Assembly (NCBI RefSeq): GCF_051014685.1
Contig: NC_135061.1
Location: 1,692,529 to 1,756,528 of the forward strand
Source of the DNA: Ptiloglossa arizonensis
Lineage: Eukaryota > Arthropoda > Insecta > Hymenoptera > Colletidae
DNA: 64,000 bases
Direction of reading: 5' to 3'
The notes beneath the pieces were generated by a model that was given only the letters and a program-made list of their open reading frames with translations, was not told the origin of the DNA and searched no databases. Below, piece by piece: positions 35,586 through 48,312 of the stretch (its first letter is position 1; each line of letters opens with the position of its first letter). A program made the position numbers and the translations under genes.

Positions 35586-36750
35586 TCTTCGATTCTAAAT
35601 AAACTGTTTTAATTATTGGAGCTGATTTTAAGTATTTTTTAAGAATTGTTTTAAACGACGTGGAAGCTATCCATAGTGTCGAGAGTTTCTTCATCAGCCT
35701 TATGTTTGGTTCTTCAATTCTAAATAAACTGTTAGAATTATTGGAGCTGATTTTAAGTATTTTTTAAGAATTGTTTTAAACGACGTGGAAGCTATCCATA
35801 GTATCGAGAGTTTCTTCATCAGCCTTATGTTTGGTTCTTCAATTCTAAATAAACTGTTAGAATTATTGGAGCTGATTTTAAGTACTTTTTAAGAATTGTT
35901 TTAAACGACGTGGAAGCTATCCATAGTGTCGAGAGTTTCTTCATAAGCCTTATGTTTGGTTCTTCGATTCTAAATAAACTGTTTTAATTATTGGAGCTGA
36001 TTTTAAGTATTTTTTAAGAATTATTTTAAACGAGTTGACGTGGAAGCTATCCATAGTGTCGAGAGTTTCTTCATCAACCTTATGTTTGGTTTTTAAATTG
36101 AAAACAATTATTCCAATTGTTGGGTTTGATTTTAAGTATTTTTTAATAATTATTTTAAACGAGTTGACGTGGAAGCTATCCATAGTGTCGAGAGTTTCTT
36201 CATCAGCCTTATGTTTGGTTCTTCAATTCTAAATAAACTGTTTTAATTATTGGAGCTGATTTTAAGTATTTTTTAAGAATTATTTTAAACGAGTTGATGT
36301 GGAAGCTATCCATAGTGTCGAGAGTTTCTTCATCAACCTTATGTTTGGTTTTTAAATTGAAAACAATTATTCCAATTGTTGGGTTTGATTTTAAGTATTT
36401 TTTAATAATTATTTTAAACGAGTTGACGTGGAAGCTATCCATAGTGTCGAGAGTTTCTTCATCAACCTTATGTTTGGTTTTTAAATTGTGAACAAATTAT
36501 TCCAATTATTGGAGCTAATTTTAAGTATTTTTTAATAATTATTTTAAACGAGTTGACGTGAAAGCTATCCATAGTGTCGAGAGTTTCTACATCAGCCTTA
36601 TGTTTGGTTCTTAAATTGTGAACAAATTATTCCAATTGTTGGGTTTGATTTTAAGTATCTTTTAAGAATTATTTTAAACGACTTGACGTGGAAGCTATCC
36701 ATAGTGTCGAGAGTTTCTACATCAGCCTTATGTTTACTTTTTAAATTGTA
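35586..36750. repeat. Nine-copy 124-130 bp array with a two-unit higher-order repeat
   Basis: TAGTGTCGAGAGTTTC (one TAGTATCG variant) recurs at 35,674, 35,800, 35,924, 36,054, 36,183, 36,313, 36,442, 36,572 and 36,702. Between 35,940 and 36,480 two unit types alternate (TTCAATTCTAAATAAACTG versus TTTAAATTGAAAACAAT), giving a 259-bp higher-order period. The matching 77-codon frames spaced 259 bp apart are by-products. Confidence 0.95.
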
Positions 36751-39700
36751 AATAAATGGTAAACATATTTTAAATATGGTAACATAGAAGCTGTCGATAA
36801 GTATTATAAAAATTTTCTTCGCTGTAATTAAGATTACCAGATGATTTCATTTGAACATGTTTTAACTGATTCTGAGAAAAATATTTGTTGGATAATTTTT
36901 ATACATCTACGTAAATCCGATGTAATCATACGATTACTTTTAACTTGTTTTTTACGGTGATGAAGAGAACTAGAGAAATGTCTTTTTATACTGCTCGGTT
37001 TATAAATATGCAACTCATGTGAATCAATCTATAAACGAGACGAAGATAAAAGTAATATTTTACTTAGGTAGGATAAGATTTCATACACGGTATCCCAATT
37101 TTATCGCAACAACATTCAATCGAACAATAACACGACTATAAATATACGAGACAAATATCACCATAGATACAACTGTATAAAAAAAAATTGTAAAAAATGC
37201 ACACGTTTATCAATTATCTCTAAATATCACGTACGTGGGACAATGTCGACTTTCACGTACATCCATCATTGTTTAAACATCTTTCGCTTCCTGTGAGCGA
37301 ATCTCAGCTTCGAGCTACGTGTAAGAGTGTTCATAAAACCGCTGTCAGTCATCGTTAGCAAGGAACCACAACCAATATTGCGACTCCATTGTCGCCTCGT
37401 TAAGGCAATTGTTTATTATATTAGCCGAGCTCCGCGCTGTGATTCAAGCTCGCCTCGTTTCCCATATGTCTTACCTCGGAGACGCGTTTCTTCCTTATAA
37501 GATAAGATTTAATGAAATACGGACGTCACTCCGATGAATGACGATTACGACGTTGATCAACACTACTTAAGACATCAGACCCTCGTTCGAGTTAATTGCT
37601 TCCAAGTCGACAGCAGAACGAATTTTTCTACTCGCATTTCCCTTTCTTTTCGTAGCAAGTAATTTACCAAAGATTGGATAAATATATACATACACGATAG
37701 AATATTTCGTAAACATATAACGAAATACTCGTCCCTACAAATCATTCGATACATCGTTTCGCGTTTCCACACGAGCAACAATTAGTGCCAGACTTTTTAT
37801 CATTTAATAACGATTCACGAATAATTTCGAACCGTTGAGTTATACGACTCACCTAGTCCAATGTTTAAAAATTTTTAAACGTGTAATTGAAGATTCGGTA
37901 AGAGTCGTTTAAAACGAAATTTTTTCGACTTTTCTATGTTAATTTTTAATATATTAAAATATTCATGGTGCAGTATCTGCGTTGAAAAATTGTGCAACAT
38001 CGCGAGACGTATAATTGCACACGTCCATCTTGCACGATTCGTGTTGTTTGTTCCGTGTTTTACAAAATAATTAATAATATTATTTCACGCACCGGTTCGG
38101 TGCACGTAACGAACTTCACTCCCGAACGTTTAAAACTGAACGAAGGTATGAAAATTCTTTGCCGCCGAAATTCTGGTGTTCTGATTTACAGGGTACTAAA
38201 CAGTTTTCGTGTCATGACATCCGAGAATAATTTACCGGCTGACCCGTGTTGCGATACAAAGCGTCTGCCCCTCACGGCTATATAAATTACTAACTCGTGC
38301 TCGATATCTCTTGCCGCAGATTTCTAATCTCCGACCGAAGTAATTATTCATTTGCCGAATGAACTGTTACGACTTATCGACTGCTTCCGAAATTACTACG
38401 GTTATTAATTACCGAATACTTCAACTGGGCTACGGAGAAATATCGAGTATCTTATATTGAAAACTTCCAATTAACGATAACGGATCGAACGAAACATTTG
38501 TGGGAGAAAATTTTGTGGGAGTGGTGCACCGAAAAAGAAAATGCATTTTAAATGCACAAGAAATAATGAAAAATTGTACGATTCTTCCACAGATGGTAAA
38601 TTTATCAACTCTTTCGAGAAAAGAAATATTTGTGCTGTTTTCACGCGACTGTAATATGCAAATCATACTTAAAACGAATAACGATTAATTATTCCCTCGA
38701 CAATCTGCCATTCGCATTTTCGATTATCAATACCTAATAAATGTAATTATAATTGTCAATTAAATTCACGGTTTATTGTAACTACATTTGTATGTGACGA
38801 AGATAGATCGAATCGTTGGCATAAATTACTTACGTAATGAATTGATGTCGCGTATATAAAATTACTAATGTTGATGGTTAATGTCGAGGTAGCTTCCGTT
38901 TTCAATGAAACACGATTTCAGACGGTAATCCTTTTCTAATGGTAATATTCTTTTATAAATGTCGAAACTGATTTCGTCGAAGATGGAGTCTCGCACGAAA
39001 AAATTTTGTTTTTTATTTTTGTTATATTTCTGAGCAAAAAATAACTTTTTCTTTTCTGGTACAAATTTTATTGTTCTCTGTACGTACAAATAATGGAGGT
39101 TACTCGCACGGTACTCGATACAGAGCGTAAAACGTTCATCTTCGATCGGAAATCGGTCTCATAGCATATGTAAATGAAAAATTTAGTCGATGGTCCGAGA
39201 AATAAAAGTTTCATCGAGGGAATCGATACTTTTACGAGCTGCAATCTTTGTTGCAAAGCTCTTTGGCTCCGTTCCGAACCTACTTGCCTGTCGTTTGAAA
39301 AATCGGGGCTATTTAATGGTCTACAAAAGATATTGGCTCGGCAATGAAACTAAAAATAATTATTATATTTTGCGTGCATTAAGCGCGCAGAAATTGACGG
39401 GTTACGCGGGTCCATTGGGACACATAAAATTTTCATGCTTCCCGGAAAGCTATTAACGAAATAATTATATTTTTGATGTGTGTCAAAGACATCGCTTGCC
39501 GTCAGTAACACGTGACACTCGCCGCGACATAAAAGTCATTTGAAATGTGATAAAGGGATATTTAAAATAATATGGGAGCAGGGGCCCGGCACGAAAAATT
39601 CATGAAAGTGTAATGAGTTCGCGAGGCGAAAAAAATTTCATTTAATCCACTCTTAACAGCGAGGAAATATTCGCGATGTGAAGTGCGAAAACGCGCCGAC

Positions 39701-42339
39701 TCGTATTGTACGCTTCTAATCGAATGTGCGTTGCCACGTTGAACAGAATTAGACACGGAAAATCGAAAAACACGATTTTCCCTCGCCAATCAAGAAAATA
39801 TCATCATTTTATTTCTCTATATTTCTACGTAACATTTTTAACCAACAAAGTTACCTCGCCAAGTGTACAAATTTTCGAATATTTTCCACACGAAGTACCA
39901 TTATTCGGACAATTTTTAGTAACCGTCGAGAAAGAAAGAAAATTTGTTCCGTTTTAAGAAAGCAACGCTCGTTCGAATAGATTGTACTTTTCCAAATATT
40001 GAACAGTACCGCTCTGGAACAATTGATAGAACTCATCGTTTCGTTCGAATAGTTTCCACACGACGATCACTGAAAATCTGTTTCCATCTCGCTGGCTTTA
40101 ATAATTTCATCAACGACTGTACATGTTATGTACATCCATTACCTGTAGTTCCATTTAATTGAAAGCATTAAAATTCCCCAGGCCGACGCCAGCCGTCACG
40201 CGAGGTCCTGAATAATCGTTCTTCGAATTTGTCTTCGTGACGACGTTGACCGGAAGGAAAGAGGGGGAAGTCAATCAATCGGTAATTAGTAGCCGATGGA
40301 CAGGCATAACTTTATCGGCCGCCGAAATGCGCGCGATGTCCTCGCACCATCGTCAGGGATTCAAATGGATGCAGCCGGCGCACGTGCCGGCAATTAATAA
40401 TCAATTCCAACAGGAAGCGATGGTGATTGAACACGTACGAGTCTGACAGTCTCTTTGTTCCTTATCGAACGCTATACAGAAACTTCTCTTCGAAACTGTC
40501 AAATTTCGACACGCGTCTTCCTTTATGGTGGTACACGGTGATCTCGCGACCCTAATTTATTTCAATTCGAAAAATGTTAAAGGAGTAATCCGGTCGGTGA
40601 ACGATTCCTTACCGAAACGTACGCGTTTCTTGTATATTGTATATTAATTTGGTATTTTTTTTTTTTTTTTTTTTCGTAGTCGTAATTTGCAATTACAAAG
40701 TAATCAAATCGAGGCACTTTTTAATCACGCACATCGCTCGTTTGCAATAACACACGATCATATATATTTCTGGTCCGAATATTTCACGACAATGGTAACA
40801 CGTAATGTTATTTTTATCAATATTTGACGAAGGAACGACATGGTAAATGGGTTGATTCGATACTAAATGGCACATCGAATCAATTTATACTACGCGAGTT
40901 AAGCTGAGACCGAATACGACTACGTTCGATATCACTCTTAATTTATATTACAATGCATTATGTAAAGCTTTGAATCCGATTTATTATTAGAAGTCGATCT
41001 ATTATATGCGTTTGCCCGAAACACCATCGAATATCTATTCAATTTGTTATTGTTGAATTCTGGTATTATACGATCGACTTATTTTTCTCTATCGAGCGTT
41101 AATGAAAAGAACTCCCGTTGCTTCATCGAACAATAACGAGAACAGAATTATACATTATGTTTGGATTTGTTTTGATGCACTCCGTAATGAATACCAAAAT
41201 GAAATTGCACGACGATTGCATTTAAAACGGTCAAAGAGACTTTAACTCGATTAATTAAAAACTGATTAATTACATTTACTTCGTCGTGAATGCCCATCGG
41301 TATACACTGCACCCTAAATTCCATTTTTAATGTACCGGATGATTGTAATTTATATTTTAATGCGGAAAGAAAATGTTGGGAATCCCTCTTCGGAGAAATG
41401 TAAATACCGAATAAAATCTCACGTCTGGATATTGCGAATGAAACGAATCCGAAATTCCTTTTTTAATACATTACGCGCGATCGTTATTTACATCTCGGTG
41501 GAATGAAAATTTTTCGAATATATTTTCCGTGAAATGTAACAATAGGGACGATTAAACGGGGAAACATGGTACTTAGTGGAGATGTTTGCACGAAATGCGC
41601 TTACAAATGCAGCATACTGTCATTCAGAACGCGCTTACGTCATAACATGTAAACGGATTTACAGAGAATAACGCGTGGTCAGCATGCAAGTTATCATACC
41701 ACAGATTTCTCCCATCGCATCATTCGTACCAACAGCCTGTGGCAGTTTCAAGTAGGATAATAGTTCGTGGGAAATTGGATGATCGTGATAATTGCGCACG
41801 CGCTAAATGCAACTGATGATCGAAGTTTATGAATCGTTTAAAACTACGAACTCTCAAGTGGCGTTTTGCCAAATTGTACAGTTACGGTCAAGTACTCATC
41901 GAGAGTTTCGAAACATTGAAAAATATTAATTCATCTTCCACTGTAAACATTAATCGATATTCTACATTTTGTACGTGTTGCATCGCATCGACCAAGCGCT
42001 CGTAACGCATTGAAATTATTATTAATTATCGAGAAAGCCACCCGCATTGTTGCATATTTGCTTGACACGCAGTGATTTAAAAAATGTGCATTGAAGAATT
42101 TTTCTGCATTTGCAAAAATAGATAGAAGAACTTTCAGTTGATTTTTCAGTGTCAATTTGAATAAGTCGATTCCTATTTTCTCGTTCAAAATTATGTGTGA
42201 AATGACGATCGTCGAAGATTGAATGTTTGCAAGATTCTTGTGACGTTACATAAGGACTGAGAACTAATTAAGTGGAAAGAAATTGTAAATGCAAAAACGT
42301 AGAGCGTAAGTGAAAATTCACTTAAGAGGTCTGTTATCA
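36751..42339. other. 5.6 kb of unique sequence, no gene recognised
   Basis: All frames are 112 codons or shorter and none is recognisable. A 22-nt T run lies near 40,655. CTAG/GTGAGTCG on the minus strand near 37,854 and CGAG/GTAAGA near 37,473 are isolated donor-like sites. No MITE or tandem array was found, making this the longest repeat-free part of the window. Confidence 0.45.
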
Positions 42340-42680
42340 TTCGTTAGGTTAGGGAGAGTTCTTCGTCCCTTTGTTGACAATGACTATCAAACATACCACA
42401 AAGAGTATCGAAACTTCAACAACTGGATCATTGGTTCACAGATACAAAACAAATCTTAGAACCCCAAGGTCCAACATTCGAGGACTTTGGATCCAAAGTT
42501 TCCATACTATTGGGACTGTAGATGCAAGCCATGGAGTGTAGACTGTTGTTCACCAAACTTCCACTAGCAAGACAATTCTATCTTCGAATCAACAGCATCA
42601 TCTTAATCGAATAGTACATCCAAGGCAGGGAATGGAGACTCTTGTTCGTGAAACTTCCTATAATTGATTCTTCATTTTCT
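42340..42680. repeat. Degenerate ~107-bp duplication
   Basis: GGAGTGTAGACTGTTGTTC with AAACTTCCACTAG recurs as GGAATGGAGACTCTTGTTC with AAACTTCCTATAA about 107 bp further on. The style (short degenerate phrases with GGATCC, GTAGAT) recalls the arrays at 1-215 and 60.1-60.9 kb. Confidence 0.5.
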
Positions 42681-43401
42681 TCAATTCGCAGTATTGATAA
42701 ATTACGAAAAAGTAATTTTAATTTCGTTCGTCAGTGTCATTGGATAATTTGTAATATCGTTTTCCTTCTTTGGCATTAAGAGCACTTCGATCCAGTATGC
42801 AAATTTTTATTTCTTAAGTGTAATATTTATTCGTTCAACGTTTTTATTCAAATCTCCATCAGATATAGCATTTTTTTGTCTTACAAATATAACATTTACT
42901 CAAAGTATTATGGCATTACGTATAGAAAAATATGTATTCGTTCAACAGGGCTTCACTTATCTATTTTTAATAACCTTATCAATGATTTTTTTAAACTTTC
43001 GACACATCCAAGTGTTTCTCGAATTCGTTGGAAATATTATTCAATAGTCTGATAGAGTATTTCCATATTGTCAAGGGATATTCGGCAGACAATGGACATT
43101 CGATTATCTCGTACGAAAATGGATTCAAATTCAGTGATAATATTTACTGACTAGTCAACAAGGTTGTTCTTAAAATATTGGTTATTGTTTGTGAACGGTT
43201 GAACGAAGTTTGCTGGATGAGTCTAGTCTGCCGAAGAAGTTACCCTAGCAAAAAACTCGCTATAGCTCGAAAACAAGGTCAAATAAGACATATGTCTCTA
43301 CGAACTTATTTTAGTTAAGTGCTATAGCTACCCCTGAAGTGGGTTCCACATATAACACGGCACTCGGTATGTTCTCAATTTTTCGGAACATCTTGTTTTC
43401 A
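42681..43401. other. Unique spacer, nothing recognised
   Basis: AT-rich sequence without a frame, repeat or RNA gene that I could identify. Confidence 0.5.
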
Positions 43402-44630
43402 TCACTCTACTAACACACCATAATAAAGAGAGCTTCTTCTTATCGAGAAACCACTCTAAATCAAGGTCGAAACTTTGATACGTTAATATTACTATTCCTA
43501 TTTTTACTATACGAAATAAAATCGTAGCTAAGAGTTTCGAATTAACCGTATACTTTACGGTGTACCATAAGTGATACATAATTCTTTTCTGATAATAATT
43601 GTCCAGTTCTACTAACACACCATAATAGACAGAGCTTCCTCTTATCGAGGAACCACTCCAAATCAAGGTCGAAACTTTGATACGTTAATATTACTATTCC
43701 TATTTTTACTATACGAAATAAAATCGTAGCTAAGAGTTTCGAATTAACCGTGTACTTTACGGTGTACCATAAGTAATACATAATTCTTTTCTGATAATAA
43801 TTGCCCTGTTCTACTAACACACCATAATAAAGAGAGCTTTCTCTTATCGAGAAACCACTCCAAATCAAGGTCGAAACTTTGATACGTTAATATTACTATT
43901 CCTATTTTTACTATACGAAATAAAATCGTAGCTAAGAGTTTCGAATTAACCGTATACTTTACGGTGTACTATAAGTGATACATAATTCTTTTCTGATAAT
44001 AATTGCCCTGTTCTACTAACACACCATAACAAACAGAGCTTTCTCTTATCGAGGAACCACTCCAAATCAAGGTCGAAACTTATATACGTTAATATTACTA
44101 TTCCTATTTTTACTATACGAAATAAAATCGTAGCTAAGAGTTTCGAATTAACCGTATACTTTACGGTGTACCATAAGTGATACATAATTCTTTTCTGATA
44201 ATAATTGTCCAGTTCTACTAACCCACCATAATAAAGGGAGCTTTCTCTTATCGAGAAACCACTCCAAATCAAGGTTGAAACTTATATACGTTAATATTAC
44301 TATTCCTATTTTTACTATACGAAATAAAATCGTAGCTAAGAGTTTCGAATTAACCGTATACTTTACGGTGTACCATAAGTGATACATAATTCTTTTCTGA
44401 TAATAATTGTCCAGTTCTACTAACCCACCATAATAAAGGGAGCTTTCTCTTATCGAGAAACCACTCCAAATCAAGGTCGAAACTTTGATACGTTAATATT
44501 ACTATTACTATTTTTACTATACGAAATAAAATCGTAGCTAAGAGTTTCGAATTAACCGTATACTTTACGGTGTACCATAAGTGATACATAATTCTTTTCT
44601 GATAATAATAACTGCCCTGTTCCACTAAAT
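43402..44630. repeat. Six-copy 202-bp array with exact spacing
   Basis: GAAATAAAATCGTAGCTAAG occurs at 43,513, 43,715, 43,917, 44,119, 44,321 and 44,523, exactly 202 bp apart each time. Units differ only by scattered substitutions (TTTGATACG versus TATATACG, ACACACC versus ACCCACC). Minus-strand frames of 91-112 codons recur, each reading across two units in different frames; they are artefacts. The lack of indels marks this as one of the youngest arrays in the window. Confidence 0.97.
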
Positions 44631-45593
44631 ATTTCCCAGCACACTTTATCGACCTTGCTTAAAGAAAGTTCCACCAAAATGATTCCCTTGCTTTCGTATT
44701 CCGAACTCAGCTTTTCAAAACACGTTTCAATATCGGAGAAAGTGTCGAGACTGTTGAACAGAAGTTACTCACAGATTTCAAGATTTTTTACAAAGAAACA
44801 GGTGGATATTTAATTTCAGCGATGCATTTACAAGTGCATACACATCGCGTTTATACTCACCGTTGCATTTTTTTATCACCACACAGTACATCTACGTAGG
44901 AAAATCACATTTCGTGCCTTCAGCGTATCTGACTCCCTTCCTTAATTATTTTTCCGATGGTTGAAGGTGACTTCCCTTCGGGAAACATTTCTTTCGATAA
45001 AGTATAAAAATGCACACGGTGTAGGGTTAAAGGATGGCTGTCGTGGCTCTGACAGACGACACGGAAGAAAATTAATATAATTCCCCTTGCTTTCTACACT
45101 CTGGCTATCCAGTGGCCCTTTCCGCATTAATTCATCAGGGAAAACGTGCAGGAATACAAATCAAGCACGTGCATTATTCCAGCAATCGCGCGTAACTTAC
45201 TCCGCACGGTAACGCAGCGACGGTATTACGGTGTGATTAGACGTAATCAAGTCGGTCTGTGCTTCGAAGAGGCCGGATAGAACTGTCCAACGACACGACT
45301 ACATCAAACGGTTAACGGAATGCCTATTAAACGCGGCGATGCATCATCCAGTAATTACATCGCGGTAATTCCAGCGCGATAGTTGGCAGACAGAGGTCTA
45401 CACGTGAGACAAAATGATTCTCGGCTCTATCGATCATTATTCTTTTTGGAAACGACAGTAACGGAAGGGTCTTCGTTGTCGGCCATCGCGATTCGGTGGT
45501 TCTCGTGTCAAACGATACCGATTCGCTCGACACGAGACATTCGCACGTGAAATTGTGCAATGAAACTGAAAGTTGTGTCTATATTCTCTGAAA
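44631..45593. other. Unique spacer, no gene recognised
   Basis: Frames of 61 and 77 codons on the minus strand are unremarkable. GCAACG/GTGAGT on the minus strand near 44,861 is an isolated donor-like site. Confidence 0.5.
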
Positions 45594-46589
45594 AGGTTAT
45601 CAGGTGGTTCGCAAACAATATTTCATTTATCAGGTTGTTTGGAAACAATATTTTTCATTTATTAGGTTGTTCGGAAACAATACCTTTCATTTATTAGGTT
45701 ATTTGGAAACAATATTTTTCATTTATAAGGTTGTTCGTAAACAACATCTTTTATTTATTAAATTGTTTGTAAACAACATTTTTCATTTATTAGGTTGTTC
45801 GGAAACAATACCTTTCATTTACTAGGTTATTTGGAAACAATATTTTTCATTTATTAAGTTGTTCGGAAACAACATATTTCATTTATTAGGTTTATTGGAA
45901 ACAACATTTATCATTTATTAGGTTGTTCGTAAACAATATATTTCATTTATTAGGTTGTCTGGAAACAACATATTTCATTTATTAGGTTGTCTGGAAACAA
46001 CATATTTCATTTATTAGGTTGTCTGGAAACAACATGTTTCATTTATAAGGTTGTTCGTAAACAACATCTTTTATTTATTAAATTGTTTGTAAACAACATT
46101 TTTCATTTATTAGGTTGTTCGGAAACAATATTTTTCATTTATCAGGTTATTTGGAAACAATATTTTCCATTTATTAGGTTGTTCGGAAACAACATATTTC
46201 ATTTATAAGGTTGTTCAGAAACAACATATTTCATTTATTAGGTTATTTGGAAACAACATTCTTCATTTATTAGGTTGTTCGAAAACAATATTTATCATTT
46301 ATCAGGTTATTTGGAAACAATATTTTCCATTTATTAGGTTGTTCGGAAACAGCATATTTCATTTATTAGGTTATTTGGAAACAACATTTATCATTTATTA
46401 GGTTGTTCGTAAACAGTATATTTCATTTATTAGGTTATTTGGAAACAATATTTTCCATTTATTATGTTGTTTGGAAACAACATATTTCATTTATTAGGTT
46501 GTTCAGAAACAACATATTTCATTTATTAGGTTGTTCAGAAACAACATATTTCATTTATCAGGTTATTTGAAAACAACATTTATCATTAA
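45594..46589. repeat. ~31-copy 32-bp palindromic array derived from a MITE end
   Basis: The unit TTAGGTTGTTCGGAAACAAC plus ATATTTCATTTA repeats every 32 bp (for example GGTTGT at 45,921, 45,953, 45,985 and 46,017). Its core GTTGTTCGGAAACAAC is a perfect 6-bp inverted repeat with a 4-nt loop. The first 16 bases match the family C MITE terminus (TTGGGTTGTTCGGAAA), and the array runs directly into such a MITE. Variation is mostly in the loop (CGGA, CGTA, TGGA, CAGA). 73-codon frames across it are artefacts. Confidence 0.95.
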
Positions 46590-46714
46590 TTAGGTTGTTT
46601 CGTTTTCCAAAATGGAGAATATATAATTTGATAAAATGTTTATACACTCTAAAGAAAATTGTGTTTCATTTTCACCAAAAAAAAAAACGAAACGACTTTC
46701 CGAATAACTCAATA
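46590..46714. mobile_element. Family C MITE with shortened left end
   Basis: After TTAGGTTG the element jumps to TTTCGTTTTCCAAAATGG, lacking about 11 bp of the usual terminus, then continues with the family C body (GAGAATATATAATTTG, TTTCATTTTCACCAAAA) and a right end CGAAACGACTTTCCGAATAA ending CTCAATA. No transposase is encoded. Confidence 0.85.
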
Positions 46715-48312
46715 GTAACTACTTGGAAAAAAATTCGTAAAATTTACCAATTCTTTGATGTCACGGAGTGGTGTCTCCCATTAAACGTGGTCGCCTATTT
46801 CAACGAGATAAATTATTGCTAAAGGCCGTGTTACAAGCTGTAACGCGTAAGTCAGCCACCAGATGCGCGTATCGAACATTACCGCACGGTTGTTAAGGCG
46901 ATGTTTACGAGCGATTATCGGCTTGTGCCAACATTTCTTGGGGTTGATTGTCGAAAACTGGACGAACTTGACCGGAAGCTGGTCAAAGTTCGATCGCGAA
47001 AGCAAAGCTGGTCGAATACTTGCACACTTATGGACAAAAGTTTCGAAACGAGTTACACAGGTGTGTATTTCCAAATTATAGTGTGATTTTGTAACAAATG
47101 CAAAAATTTATTGGTTCCTGACAATTAAAGTCACGAGAACCGTGCCAAAAAAAATTTATATATAATACTTAATCGGTATATTAAAATTTAGAAGTATAAT
47201 AACTTGAGCTGTTCAAAAATTAAGAAACTGTTTGATATATTTATTACAACTACGACATTCAAATATTACGTTATTTATATTACGTTAATAAAATGAACTA
47301 CAGACAAACGATACAATTGTTTAATACATTTTATTTATACGTTGTTGAAAACATTCCCTAGATCGAGTCAAGTTACTACAAATTTACTAGAGTCCATGGC
47401 AGACGATTTAAATCGCGAAGGTATAGTTCACAATACTATAAATTAGTATTTAATTTATTATTCATTTTACTTTTCTTTCTAATCTATAAGGTGATATTGA
47501 CACTTGATGGAACATTGCACGATGCATCGAAACGTCGTAAAATTGTACCAGAATTTATACAAATATGAGAACACAGATTAGTTAATTTCGTAAATCATTT
47601 TCAAAGAAAAAGTACAGATTAACACGAATACCCGATAAATCATGGTAAAATAATTTTCTCAATAGAAACTCGGTACAAATTGCTCCCAGTTTGATTCGTT
47701 GTCTCGTTGCACGATATAAATTCCCAATTAGACACGTGTTTTAAGGCATGATAAACGATTCGACGCGATTTTCTTTCGTTACACCGAAGTGAAAGAAATG
47801 AAGTCTCGACGGTCGAGGTATCCTCGAAATTATACGTTCTTTGCTCGCCACGTTATAATTCCTAGGAAACTTTTAACGACCTTTTAAGCTATAAATCTCC
47901 CTGGATTAGTGTCCCAGTAAACGCCGTGAGTTTGTTCGATATACTGAGAAGTTTATTAGCGCGACGTAAACTTCCTGGAAACTACCGAACCGTTAGGGAT
48001 AATCTTCAATTTATCGTAAATGATATTGTCGTGGCGCAGTATATTGATTAAGGTCGAAGATCTACCGGCAAGCTGTTGTGCCTGGAACAGATAATGATTT
48101 CGCATCTCGCGTAAACTGATTACCTCGTCACACAATGAAGAGTACCGTGATGGCGATGACAGCGCATTCTTCTTAAACGGGCGCTATAAATTCTGCTTAA
48201 GATCGAGGCACGATATACTCCTTGTTAATCGATGACCGTCGATCATCTTTAATCTTAGATAAAATTATGCTTCCATCGGGTAGCGTTAACTCGCTTCGAA
48301 TGTAAAATAATG
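46715..48312. other. Unique sequence; one short ATG frame
   Basis: A 61-codon frame at 46,901-47,086 begins with ATG (MFTSDYRLVPTFLGVDCRK), but a 97-codon frame lies on the opposite strand and neither is recognisable. The remainder is AT-rich without repeats. Confidence 0.45.

Noticed and set aside
45594..46589. CRISPR-like array (regular palindromic repeats)
   Set aside because: Units are contiguous 32-bp tandem repeats with no unique spacers, in an insect-type genome.
45594..46589. Insect telomeric TTAGG repeats
   Set aside because: TTAGG occurs once per 32-bp unit as part of a MITE-like terminus, not as a pentanucleotide run.
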